Source: Ideonella alba | GTDB lineage: Bacteria; Pseudomonadota; Gammaproteobacteria; Burkholderiales; Burkholderiaceae_C | Direction: 5' to 3' | NCBI RefSeq assembly: GCF_018069875.1 | Contig: NZ_JAGQDF010000004.1 | Span: 1 to 64,000 of the forward strand | Length of the DNA: 64,000 nt | Shown here: in pieces, positions 51,205 to 59,804 of the stretch | How the letters are laid out: every line of letters starts with the position of its first letter | Position numbering within the stretch: the first letter of the stretch is position 1 | Notes under the pieces: generated by a model | What the model was told of the DNA's origin: nothing | What the model saw: only the letters and a program-made list of their open reading frames with translations | Databases searched by the model: none | Program-made: the position numbers and the translations under genes

Positions 51205-52137
51205 TCAGGCCTGCGCGCGCAGCGCCTGCAGCACGCGGCACTGGCGCTCGATCGGCGCGGGCACCGGCAGCTCGCCGGCCAGCATGCGGCCAATGGTGCG
51301 GGCGGTGCTGGCGGGGTCGATCTCGGGCGGCAGCTCGGGCAGGCTGGCCAGCGTGCCGCCCTGCGCCTCGACCGACAGGCCGTCGTCCAGCCGGCCACGC
51401 ACAAAGGCCTTGAGCGCCGGCAGTCGCCGCGCATCGGCCACCGGCTCGCCCTCGGTGCCGCGCAGCAGCAGCGCGGTGGCGCCGGTCTGGCCCAGGAACT
51501 CCGACAGGCTCAGCGCGTACTCGGGGTGGGTGTGGTTGACCACCCGCACCGCACCGGGCAGGGCCGGCAGCAGCTTGGCCAGGGTGTGGCCCGGGTTGCG
51601 CAGGCCCAGCACGGCGCGCAGCTTCAGCAGCTCGGCCAGCGACGGGTGCAGCGCCTCCAGCGGCATGAACACCGGCTGGCCGCCGGCCCAGGCCTGCGCC
51701 GCCGCCGCGGCATCCTCGGCCTGCGGCCAGCCCAGCGCGGCAAAGACCTGGGCGCTGGTGATGCGGGTGGGGTCCTCGGCAAAGCCGTGCACCAGCACCG
51801 GCACGCCTTCGCGGGCCAGCAGCGCGGCCAGCAGCGGGGTCAGGTTGGGCAGCTTGCGCGCGCCGTTGTAGCTGGGCAGCACCACCGCGGCGGCGGGCGC
51901 GCTCAGCGCCAGCGTGCGCGGCTCGACCGCGTCCATGAAGCCGGCCAGTTCCTCAGGCGTCTCGCCCTTGATGCGCATGGCCAGCGCGAAGCCGCCCTTC
52001 TCGAGGTCGCTGACGCGGCCATCCAGCAGGCGGGCCATCAGGTCGGCGGCCTGGGCGCGGCTCAGCGAGCGGGCGCCCTCCTTGCCGCGGCCGATCTCGC
52101 GCAGGTAGGGCGCGATCGTGGGTGGAGCGGAGTTCAT
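51205..52137 (-). CDS. ybiB: DNA-binding protein YbiB (TrpD2 family)
   Basis: A 310-aa protein with the anthranilate phosphoribosyltransferase fold. N-terminal IAPYLREIGRGKEGARSLSRAQAADLMARLLDG and the YbiB-typical LPSYNGARKLPNLTPLLAALLAREGVPVLVHG are present. YbiB proteins lack phosphoribosyltransferase activity and bind nucleic acids. The gene converges with the histidine kinase with no bases between the stops. Confidence 0.88.
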   Translation of the reverse strand: MNSAPPTIAPYLREIGRGKEGARSLSRAQAADLMARLLDGRVSDLEKGGFALAMRIKGETPEELAGFMDAVEPRTLALSAPAAAVVLPSYNGARKLPNLTPLLAALLAREGVPVLVHGFAEDPTRITSAQVFAALGWPQAEDAAAAAQAWAGGQPVFMPLEALHPSLAELLKLRAVLGLRNPGHTLAKLLPALPGAVRVVNHTHPEYALSLSEFLGQTGATALLLRGTEGEPVADARRLPALKAFVRGRLDDGLSVEAQGGTLASLPELPPEIDPASTARTIGRMLAGELPVPAPIERQCRVLQALRAQA

Positions 52138-52190
52138 GGCCCGATTGTCGGGCCGCGCAGGCCCGGGCCACTGGGGGCCCGGTCAGGGGA

Positions 52191-54302
52191 TCAGAAGGTT
52201 TCCCAGTCGCCGTCGGCAGCGCTGGCCGCGGCAGGGGCCGGCGCGGGGGCCGCTCGGGCCACCGGTGCCGGCGCCGGCGCGGCGGACCGGGTGGCCGAGG
52301 CCGCGGGCATCTGGGTGAGGCCACGCTGCTCGCACTCGTGCATCAGTTGCCGGATCAGGCGCACCGTGGACTGGGTGGCTTCGGCAAAGGGCGTGCCGCC
52401 GTCCATGGCCGCGATCGCCTGGTCGCTCTGGCCGGCATTGACCAGCCGGGCGACGGCGCCCACCTGCCGGTGGAAGCCGGCATGCTCGGACACCAGCGCG
52501 GTGAAGGACGGCAGCTGGCCGCAGCGGTGCCGGCCCTCGCCGTGCAGCCAGCCGCCCAGCGGGCAGGCGTCGTCACGCGAGACGGTCTGGATGTCGAGCT
52601 GCTCGCCCTGCATCGCCGCGTTGCGCAGCTTGGTGCGCCACTCCACATGGGCGCGGACCGCCTTGTCGAGCGAAAAATCCTGCTTGTCGGCGGCGCGGGC
52701 CTCGCGGCGCAGCTGCACCGCGTCGATCTGGGCGACGCTGCGCTCGTCGGCCGACAGGCGGAACAGGCGCATCGTGTCCACCACCGCGCCGGCCTGGGCC
52801 GACACCGTGTTGGCCGAGGCGGCCAGTTGCTCGACCATGGCCGCGTTCTGCTGCGTCAGGCCGTCCATCTGCGAAACGGCCTCGTTGATCTGGCTGACGC
52901 CCTGCTGCTGTTCGGCAGCGGCGGTGCTGACCTGTTCCAGCACCTGCGCCACCTCGCCCACGGCGTCACGGGCACGGGCCATCAGTTCGCGGGTCTCGCG
53001 GGCATGGTTGACGCCCACCGTCACCCGCTCCTGGGTGCCGGAAATCAACCCGCGGATCTGCTGCACCGCGTCGGCGGTGCGTTGCGCCAGCACGCGCACC
53101 TCGGCGGCGACCACCGCGAAGCCGCGGCCCGATTCGCCGGCCCGCGCGGCTTCAACCGCCGCATTGAGCGCCAGCAGGTTGGTCTGGAAGGCCACGCCCT
53201 CGATGGTCTGGACGATCTCGCCCATGCCATCGGCGGCGCGGCGGATCTCATCCATGTCGCCCACCACCTGCTCGACGGCCTCGGCGCAGGCGCGGGTGGT
53301 CTGGGCGGTGTCCACCGCCAGGTCGGCGCCGCGCCGGGCGGACTCGGCGCTCAGCTTGATGGCGCCATTGATCTCTTCCATCGATGCCGCGGTCTGCTGC
53401 AGGTTGGCGGCCTGCGACTCGGTGCGGGCCGACAGGTCCTGGTTGCCCGCCGAGATCTCGCCGATCGAGCTGCGCACATGGTCCATCTCGCGCCGGCTGT
53501 CGAAGACCACGGTGCGCAGGTTCACGGCCAGCTGGCGCAGCGCCAGTTGCAGCCGGCCCTGGGTGCCTCGGGCGCCGGTGGCCGGGGTGTGCGACAGGTC
53601 GCAGGCGGCCAGGTGCTGGGCATCGTCGGTCAGCCCGGTCAGCACGCGGCGCGTGTGGCGCGCCGTGCCCCAGGCCGCCAGGGCGCCCGGCACCAGCGCG
53701 GCGGCCAGCGCCCAGCCGGCGGGCAGCACCAGGGCCAGGCCGACGCCACCCAGGGCCGCCAGCACCGGCAGGCTGCCGCTGATGCCGCCCAGCGCATCGC
53801 GGGCGCGCGCCAGCCATTCGCCGGACCGGCCGGACAGGGTCAGTCGGCGCAGCTGGCCATGCTGCAAGGTGGTGACCAGGCGGCCTTGCGCGGCCTCGTC
53901 ACGCATCTGCCGGTACAGGGCCTCGGCGGCCTGCACCTCGTCGCGGCTGGGTTCGCTGCGCACCGACAGGTAACCCACCACCTCGCTGCCATTGAGCATC
54001 GGGGTCACGTTGGCCCGCACCCAGTAGTGGTCGCCGTTCTTGCGCCGGTTCTTCACCAGCGCCGTCCAGGGCCGACCCTGCTCCACGGTGGCCCACAGGT
54101 CCCGGAAGGCCTCGGCCGGCATGTCCGGGTGCCGAACCAGGTTGTGCGGCTGGCCCATCAACTCGTCGCGGCTGTAGCCGCTGACCTCGATGAAGGGGCC
54201 ATTGCAGTAGGTGATGCGACCTTGGATGTCGGTCACCGACACCAGGGTGGCGCCCTTCGGGAAGGCGTACTCCTGCTGGGTCACGGGTCCGTTGTTTCTC
54301 AT
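52191..54302 (-). CDS. Methyl-accepting chemotaxis protein with PAS and CZB domains
   Basis: A 703-aa chemoreceptor. Residues about 10-115 form an Aer-like PAS domain (GATLVSVTDIQGRITYCNGPFIEVSGYSR); two transmembrane segments lie around 175-215; a long cytoplasmic signalling domain carries the hairpin tip EGVAFQTNLLALNAAVEAARAGE...GFAVVAAEVR. A C-terminal CZB zinc-binding domain follows, with H in HVEW, CPLGGWLHGEG and HAGFH. PAS of the Aer type usually binds FAD for redox or oxygen sensing; CZB senses zinc or hypochlorite in known cases. A Pro/Ala tail ends DGDWETF, resembling the CheR/CheB pentapeptide (xWExF). Confidence 0.9.
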   Translation of the reverse strand: MRNNGPVTQQEYAFPKGATLVSVTDIQGRITYCNGPFIEVSGYSRDELMGQPHNLVRHPDMPAEAFRDLWATVEQGRPWTALVKNRRKNGDHYWVRANVTPMLNGSEVVGYLSVRSEPSRDEVQAAEALYRQMRDEAAQGRLVTTLQHGQLRRLTLSGRSGEWLARARDALGGISGSLPVLAALGGVGLALVLPAGWALAAALVPGALAAWGTARHTRRVLTGLTDDAQHLAACDLSHTPATGARGTQGRLQLALRQLAVNLRTVVFDSRREMDHVRSSIGEISAGNQDLSARTESQAANLQQTAASMEEINGAIKLSAESARRGADLAVDTAQTTRACAEAVEQVVGDMDEIRRAADGMGEIVQTIEGVAFQTNLLALNAAVEAARAGESGRGFAVVAAEVRVLAQRTADAVQQIRGLISGTQERVTVGVNHARETRELMARARDAVGEVAQVLEQVSTAAAEQQQGVSQINEAVSQMDGLTQQNAAMVEQLAASANTVSAQAGAVVDTMRLFRLSADERSVAQIDAVQLRREARAADKQDFSLDKAVRAHVEWRTKLRNAAMQGEQLDIQTVSRDDACPLGGWLHGEGRHRCGQLPSFTALVSEHAGFHRQVGAVARLVNAGQSDQAIAAMDGGTPFAEATQSTVRLIRQLMHECEQRGLTQMPAASATRSAAPAPAPVARAAPAPAPAAASAADGDWETF

Positions 54303-54443
54303 GGCGAGCGTCTGTGTCCGGCAAGGTCGGGAGGTGACACCAGTATCGACACGATCGGCCGCCACAAGCCCCCAAAGCAAACAGGTCTAAACCCCTCTAT
54401 TCGTGCCGCCAGGGCATACCCCCGGGTGGATCGCGCCGGAAGC

Positions 54444-55364
54444 TCAGGCCGGCGGACCGGCCGGCGCACCGAAACGGGCGGCCAGGGTGGCGCGCAGCCA
54501 GCGGTTGGCCGGGTCCTGGTGCTGCCGGGCATGCCAGTACAGGCTGATCGCTGCCGCCGGCAGCGGTGCGGGCACCGGCAGCTGCACCAGGCCGAACGGT
54601 CCTTGCAGCGCCTGGGCCAGGCGCTCAGGCACCGTGGCCAGCAGATCGGTGCCAGCCAGCAGGTGACCCACCGCCACGAAATGCGGCACGCTCAGGCGCA
54701 CGCGGCGGCGCAGGCCGTGACGGGCCAGCGCCTCGTCGACCTGGCCGTGGCCGGTGCCCTCGGCCAGCACGCGCAGGTGCTCGGCGGCCTCGAAGGCCTC
54801 GGCGCTCAACGGCGCGTTGGCCAGCGGGTGGCCGCTGCGCATCAGGCACACATAGCGCTGGTCGAACAGCTGGCGCTTGTAGAAGCCGCGCTGCAGTTGC
54901 GGCAGCAGGCCGATCGCCAGGTCCAATTGGCCGCCGGCCAGCGCCTCGGCCATCTGCGCACTGGGCTGGCGCAGCGTCGACACGCGGATCCCTGGCGCCT
55001 GGGCCGCCAGGTGCTGCATCAGCGGCGGCAGGAAGTAGATCTCGCCAATGTCGCTCAGGCCCAGGCGGAACTCGCGCGTGCTGTGCGTGGGCTCGAAGGC
55101 CGCCTGGGCCTGTCCGGCTTCCTGCAGCCGGGCCAGCGCCTCGCGCACCGCCGGGGCCATGGCCTCGGCGCGCGGCGTGGGCTGCATGCCGGTGGGCGTG
55201 CGCACGAACAGCGGGTCCCCCAGCTGGCGCCGCAGCCGGGCCAGCGCATTGCTGACCGCCGGCTGCGACAGCCCCAGCGCCAGCGCCGCCCGCGAGACCT
55301 GGCGCGTGCGCATCAGCTGGTCGAACACCACCCACAGGTTCAGGTCGCTGGTCGGGGCGCCCAT
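54444..55364 (-). CDS. LysR-type transcriptional regulator
   Basis: A 306-aa LysR regulator with an N-terminal winged helix (LMRTRQVSRAALALGLSQPAVSNALARLRRQLGDPLFVR) and a periplasmic-binding-like effector domain. FVRTPTGMQPTPRA and the overall pattern resemble NahR/NodD-type regulators of aromatic metabolism. It is divergent from a ring-hydroxylating dioxygenase gene with 68 bases between, so that operon is the likely target. Confidence 0.88.
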   Translation of the reverse strand: MGAPTSDLNLWVVFDQLMRTRQVSRAALALGLSQPAVSNALARLRRQLGDPLFVRTPTGMQPTPRAEAMAPAVREALARLQEAGQAQAAFEPTHSTREFRLGLSDIGEIYFLPPLMQHLAAQAPGIRVSTLRQPSAQMAEALAGGQLDLAIGLLPQLQRGFYKRQLFDQRYVCLMRSGHPLANAPLSAEAFEAAEHLRVLAEGTGHGQVDEALARHGLRRRVRLSVPHFVAVGHLLAGTDLLATVPERLAQALQGPFGLVQLPVPAPLPAAAISLYWHARQHQDPANRWLRATLAARFGAPAGPPA

Positions 55365-55379
55365 GTGTATTGATTTGGT

Positions 55380-55394
55380 GAATACGGACTATTC
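55380..55394. promoter_or_regulatory. Candidate LysR-type operator
   Basis: GAATA-CGGAC-TATTC (55380-55394) is a perfect 5-bp dyad lying between the divergent LysR gene and the ring-hydroxylase gene. On the minus strand an ATTCAC half-site overlaps it, recalling the start of NahR-type boxes. Location and shape fit a LysR binding site. Confidence 0.45.
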
Positions 55395-55432
55395 GTGAAA
55401 TTCTATTGGCTGATGACCGAGGATTGCCGATC

Positions 55433-56716
55433 ATGCGTGCCTTGATCCAACGCAAGGCTCGCATGACCCCCACCACCGCCCTGCCGCCCTGGGCTTCCGA
55501 GGGCACCCACCGCATCCCGTTCGGCGTCTACACCGACGAGCAGCTGCACCAGCGCGAGCTGCAGCGCTTCTTCTACCAGGGCCACTGGTGCTATGTGGGC
55601 CTGGAGGTGGAGGTGCCCGAGCCGGGCGACTTCAAGCGCACCAGCATCGGCGAGCGTTCGGTGATCATGACGCGCAGCGCCGACGGCGAGATCCATGTGG
55701 TCGAGAACGTCTGCGCCCACCGCGGCATGCGCTTCTGCCGCGAGCGCCACGGCCGGGCGAAGAACTTCGTCTGCCCGTACCACCAGTGGGGCTACGGCCT
55801 GGACGGCAGCCTCAAGGGCGTGCCCTTCCAGCGCGGCGTGCGCAAGGGCGACCAGGTGCATGGCGGCATGCCGGCCGACTTCAGCCCGGCCGAGCATGGC
55901 CTGACGCGGCTGAAGGTGGCGCGCCGAGGCGGCGCGGTGTTCGCCTCCTTCGACCATGGCGTGGAGAGCTTCGAGGACTACCTGGGCCCGACCATCCTGG
56001 GCTACTACGACCGCCTGTTCAACGGCCGGCCGCTGAAGCTGCTGGGCTACAACCGCCAGCACATCCCGGGCAACTGGAAGCTGATGCAGGAGAACATCAA
56101 GGACCCCTACCACCCGGGCCTGCTGCACACCTGGTTCGTCACCTTCGGGCTCTGGCGCGCCGACAACGAGTCGGCGCTGAAGATGGACGCGCGCCACCGC
56201 CACGCCGCGATGATCTCCACCCGCGGCCAGGCCGGTGAGGCCGGGCAGGTCACGGCGGTGTCGAGCTTCAAGTCGCGCATGCAGCTCAACGACCCGCGCT
56301 TTCTGGACATCGTGCCGGAGCCTTGGTGGGGTGGGCCGACGGCCGTGATGACCACGGTCTTCCCCAGCGTGATCCTGCAGCAGCAGGTCAACAGCGTCTC
56401 GACCCGCCAGATCGTGCCCGACGGCCACGGCGCCTTCTTCTTCGAGTGGACGCACTTCGGCTTTGCCGACGACGACGCGGCGATGACCGAGCGCCGGCTG
56501 CGCCAGGCCAACCTGTTCGGACCGGCGGGCTTCGTTTCGGCCGACGACGGCGAGGTGATCGAGTTCTCGCAGCAGGCCTTCGACAGCACCCCTGGCGGCC
56601 ACACGCTGGCCGAGCTGGGCGGGCGCGACGTAGGCGACACCGGCCACATGGTGACCGAGACGCTGATCCGCGGCATGTACCGCTACTGGCGCGAGGTGAT
56701 GGAGGCCGGCGAATGA
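55433..56716 (+). CDS. Rieske ring-hydroxylating dioxygenase large subunit (salicylate 5-hydroxylase-like)
   Basis: A 427-aa oxygenase alpha subunit. Rieske [2Fe-2S] ligands are C94-x-H96 and C114-x2-H117; the mononuclear iron ligands D224, H227 and H232 appear in NIKDPYHPGLLH. Overall it resembles NagG of salicylate 5-hydroxylase and anthranilate dioxygenase alpha subunits; the natural substrate is not certain. ATG 55433 has GAGGA nine bases upstream; ATG 55463 is an alternative, and the frame also opens with TTG at 55406. The small subunit overlaps its end (ATGA). No reductase or dedicated ferredoxin gene is in this operon. Confidence 0.88.
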   Translation: MRALIQRKARMTPTTALPPWASEGTHRIPFGVYTDEQLHQRELQRFFYQGHWCYVGLEVEVPEPGDFKRTSIGERSVIMTRSADGEIHVVENVCAHRGMRFCRERHGRAKNFVCPYHQWGYGLDGSLKGVPFQRGVRKGDQVHGGMPADFSPAEHGLTRLKVARRGGAVFASFDHGVESFEDYLGPTILGYYDRLFNGRPLKLLGYNRQHIPGNWKLMQENIKDPYHPGLLHTWFVTFGLWRADNESALKMDARHRHAAMISTRGQAGEAGQVTAVSSFKSRMQLNDPRFLDIVPEPWWGGPTAVMTTVFPSVILQQQVNSVSTRQIVPDGHGAFFFEWTHFGFADDDAAMTERRLRQANLFGPAGFVSADDGEVIEFSQQAFDSTPGGHTLAELGGRDVGDTGHMVTETLIRGMYRYWREVMEAGE

Positions 56717-57183
56717 ACGCGCAGACCCTGTACGAGATCGCGCAGCTGCATGCCGACTACGCCGCCGCGGTGGACGCGGGCGACTGGGACGCCTGGGTGG
56801 CGCTGTTCACCGAGGACTGCGTCTACCGCATCGTGCCGCGCGAGAACTTCGAGCGCGGCCTGCCGCTGGCCACGCTGGCCTTCGACAGCCGCGCGATGCT
56901 GCAGGACCGGGTGTACGCGATCCGCGAGACGCTCTTCCACGACCCCTACTACCAGCGCCATGTGGTGGGCCTGCCGCGCCTGCTGTCGCAGGACGACGCG
57001 GGCCTGCGCTGCGAGGCGAACTACGCGGTGTTCCGCACCAAGCTGTCCCAGCTCAGCACGGTGTTCAACGTCGGCCGCTACCTCGACCGCGTGGTGCACA
57101 CCCCCGCCGGCTGGCGATTCGCCGAGCGGGTGTGCGTGTACGACAGCGAGATGATCCCCAACTCGCTGATCTACCCGATCTGA
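56713..57183 (+). CDS. Ring-hydroxylating dioxygenase small subunit
   Basis: A 156-aa beta subunit of the NTF2-like fold (LHADYAAAVDAGDWDAWVALFTEDCVYRIV, ending EMIPNSLIYPI). It forms the alpha3-beta3 oxygenase with the large subunit. It starts inside the large-subunit stop codon. The closing VCVYDSEMIPNSLIYPI is typical of NagH-type subunits. Confidence 0.88.
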   Translation: MNAQTLYEIAQLHADYAAAVDAGDWDAWVALFTEDCVYRIVPRENFERGLPLATLAFDSRAMLQDRVYAIRETLFHDPYYQRHVVGLPRLLSQDDAGLRCEANYAVFRTKLSQLSTVFNVGRYLDRVVHTPAGWRFAERVCVYDSEMIPNSLIYPI

Positions 57184-57317
57184 GCGCGGCCCGGAGGTCG
57201 TCCGTCCGCCCCGAGATTCGCAGGGCTTGTCCCTGGTCAACCTCCGCGATCGCCGGAGTCCGAATACTGCGGGCCATTCCCGCCGCCTGTCCGCGGGCCT
57301 GCCCAGGAACCACCCGC

Positions 57318-58976
57318 ATGGACCCCACCGCCCCCGACGACCAGATCCTGCTCGGCGACGAAGCCGTCGCCCGCGGCGCGATCGACGCCGGCCTCAGCGC
57401 CGCCTATGCCTACCCGGGCACCCCCTCGACCGAGATCTTCCAGACCCTCCAGGCCCAGGCCCGGGCCCTGGGCCTGCCGGTGCAAGGCCTGTGGTCGACC
57501 AACGAGAAGGTGGCGCTGGAAGAAGGCGTGGGCGTGTCCTACGCCGGCAGGCGCGCCCTGGTGGCGATGAAGCACGTGGGCCTGAACGTGGCGGCCGATC
57601 CGTTCATGAACGTGGCGGTGTCGGGCACCCATGGCGGCCTGGTGGTCGTGGTGGCCGACGACCCGGGCATGCACAGCTCGCAGAACGAGCAGGACTCGCG
57701 CTTCTTCGCCGATTTCGCGATGGTTCCCTGCCTGGAGCCGGCCGACCAGCAGCAGTGCTACGACTTCACCCGCGAGGCCTTCGAGCTGTCCGAGCGGCTG
57801 CAGCTGCCGGTGCTGCTGCGCCTGGTGACCCGGCTGGCGCACAGCCGCTCGGCGGTGCGCGCCGGCACCCGCCGCGCCCCCAACGACGCCCACTGGGTGC
57901 CCGACCCCGATCGTTTCACGCTGATCCCCGCCAACGCCCGCCGGGCCTACGCGGCGCTGGTCGACAAGCAGGCCGCGCTGCAGGACTGGAGCGCCAGCCA
58001 CGCGGTGAACCGGCTGCAGATCACCGGCCAGGGCCGGCCCGGCATCCTGGTCAGCGGCATCGCCTGGAACTACCTGGTCGAGGCGCTGGGCGAGGACCTG
58101 GCCGGCTACAACCTGCTGCGCATCGGCGCCTACCCGCTGCCGGTGGCGCGCATCCGTGAACTGCTCGACGCGTCCAGCGAGGTCACCGTGGTCGAGGAGG
58201 GCTACCCCTTCATCGAGCGCCAGGTCAGCGCGCTGGGCCTGATGCGCGAGCGGCGCATCCTGGGCAAGCTCAGCGGCGCGCTGCCGCGCACCGGCGAGCT
58301 GAACCAGGACCTGGTGCGCCGCGCCTTCGGCCGGCCGGTGGCCCCGGTGCTGCAGGTGCCGGGCCTGGCCGCGGTGCTGGCGCCGCGCCCGCCACGCCTG
58401 TGCGACAAGTGCCCGCACACCGACACCTACCTGGCCATCAAGGAAGTCATCGCCGAGCTGGGCGAGGACGTGCGGGTGATGGGCGACATCGGCTGCTACT
58501 CGCTGGGCACGCTCGAGCCGCTGCGTGCGATCCACTCCTGCCTGTGCATGGGCTCGTCGATCGGCATGGCCATCGGCGCCGCGCACGCCGGCATGAGCCC
58601 GGCGCTGTGCGTGATCGGTGACGGCACCTTCACCCACTCCGGCCTGGCACCGCTGCTCGACGCGGTGCAGGCGAAGGTCAACATCAAGGTCTTCATCCTC
58701 GACAACTCGATCGTCGCGATGACCGGCGGCCAGCCCACCGCCGCCACCGACGAGCAGGTGGTGGACCTGGTGGCCGGCCTGGGCGTGCCGCGCGCGCACA
58801 TCCGCGTGGTCGAGCCCACGCGCCACCAGAAGGACCACACGGTGGCCGTGATCCGCCAGGAGCTGGCCTACGAGGGCCTGTCGGTGATCATCGCGCGGCG
58901 CGCCTGCGTCACCTACGCCAAGGAGATCAAGGCGCTCAGGCACGCCAGGGGCGACATCGCGGTGGTGACCGAATGA
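57318..58976 (+). CDS. iorA: Indolepyruvate ferredoxin oxidoreductase alpha-like subunit, lacking the C-terminal ferredoxin domain
   Basis: A 552-aa thiamine-diphosphate enzyme subunit oxidising aryl-pyruvates to aryl-acetyl-CoA. The pyrimidine-binding half includes AYPGTPSTEIF and MKHVGLNVAADPFMN; the TPP half has DIGCYSLG, CVIGDGTFTHSGL and DNSIVAMTGGQPT; CDKCPHTDTY is also typical. Most two-subunit IorA proteins end with a two-[4Fe-4S] ferredoxin domain; this one ends soon after IIARRACVTYAKEIK with no C-x2-C-x2-C motif. It follows the ring-hydroxylase genes after 134 bases in which no gene was seen and overlaps iorB (ATGA). Confidence 0.88.
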   Translation: MDPTAPDDQILLGDEAVARGAIDAGLSAAYAYPGTPSTEIFQTLQAQARALGLPVQGLWSTNEKVALEEGVGVSYAGRRALVAMKHVGLNVAADPFMNVAVSGTHGGLVVVVADDPGMHSSQNEQDSRFFADFAMVPCLEPADQQQCYDFTREAFELSERLQLPVLLRLVTRLAHSRSAVRAGTRRAPNDAHWVPDPDRFTLIPANARRAYAALVDKQAALQDWSASHAVNRLQITGQGRPGILVSGIAWNYLVEALGEDLAGYNLLRIGAYPLPVARIRELLDASSEVTVVEEGYPFIERQVSALGLMRERRILGKLSGALPRTGELNQDLVRRAFGRPVAPVLQVPGLAAVLAPRPPRLCDKCPHTDTYLAIKEVIAELGEDVRVMGDIGCYSLGTLEPLRAIHSCLCMGSSIGMAIGAAHAGMSPALCVIGDGTFTHSGLAPLLDAVQAKVNIKVFILDNSIVAMTGGQPTAATDEQVVDLVAGLGVPRAHIRVVEPTRHQKDHTVAVIRQELAYEGLSVIIARRACVTYAKEIKALRHARGDIAVVTE

Positions 58977-59755
58977 GGTTCGATCTGGTGCTGGGCGGCG
59001 TGGGCGGCCAGGGCGTGCTGTCGATCGCCTGGGTGATCGACCAGGCGGCCCATGCGGCCGGCCTGCACATCAAGCAGTCCGAGGTGCACGGCATGGCGCA
59101 GCGCGGTGGTGCGGTGTCGGCCTGCGTGCGGCTGTCGGACCAGCCGGTGGCCAGCGACCTGATCGCCGCCGGCTCGGCCGCGCTGGTGGCCGCGGTGGAG
59201 CCGCTCGAGGCGCTGCGTTACACGCCGCTGCTGCGCACCGACGGCACGGTGGTGACCGACGTGACCCCGCTGGTCAACATCGACCACTACCCGGACCTGG
59301 AGACGATGCTGACGGTGCTGTTCTCGCTGCCGAACCTGGTGGCGGTGGACGCCACCCGGCTGGCCCACGCCGCCGGCACGGTGAAGGCGCAGAACACCGT
59401 GGTGCTGGGCGCCGCCGCGCCGCTGCTGCCCCTGCCGCGCGAGGCGCTGGAGGCTCAGCTGCAGACGCTGTTCGAGCCCAAGGGCGAGCGCATCGTGCAG
59501 GCCAACCTGCGCGCCTTCCGCAAGGGCGCGGCGGCCACCGGCTTCGTGCAGGCGATGCGCGCGGCCGGCGTGCCCTCGGCGCGCGTGGCGCGGGTCAGCA
59601 GCCGGCTGGCCTTTGCCCCGCACCCGGTGGACGACACGCTGCTCGCCGCCTGGGCCGAGCGCCTGCTGGGGCCGCACGGCGAGGCCACCGCGCGGCAGGT
59701 CTGGGCCGCGCCAAAGCTGCTGCCGCTGGAGGCGGTGCATGCGGTGACGGCCTGA
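58973..59755 (+). CDS. iorB: Indolepyruvate oxidoreductase beta-like subunit
   Basis: A 260-aa gamma-type 2-oxoacid oxidoreductase domain protein: FDLVLGGVGGQGVLSIAWVIDQAA, then SEVHGMAQRGGAVSACVRL, hallmarks of IorB. It is coupled to iorA by an ATGA overlap and lies 50 bases before bciA. It should form the active heterodimer with IorA. Confidence 0.9.
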   Translation: MRFDLVLGGVGGQGVLSIAWVIDQAAHAAGLHIKQSEVHGMAQRGGAVSACVRLSDQPVASDLIAAGSAALVAAVEPLEALRYTPLLRTDGTVVTDVTPLVNIDHYPDLETMLTVLFSLPNLVAVDATRLAHAAGTVKAQNTVVLGAAAPLLPLPREALEAQLQTLFEPKGERIVQANLRAFRKGAAATGFVQAMRAAGVPSARVARVSSRLAFAPHPVDDTLLAAWAERLLGPHGEATARQVWAAPKLLPLEAVHAVTA

Positions 59756-59804
59756 ACTACGATCGGGCGGTGACCCCGTCCCCGCCCACCCCCGCCGGCC
59801 ACTG

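Noticed and set aside
55406-55432. TTG start at 55406 for the ring hydroxylase large subunit
   Set aside because: ATG 55433 has a better-placed GAGGA ribosome binding site and the extra residues do not match the family.
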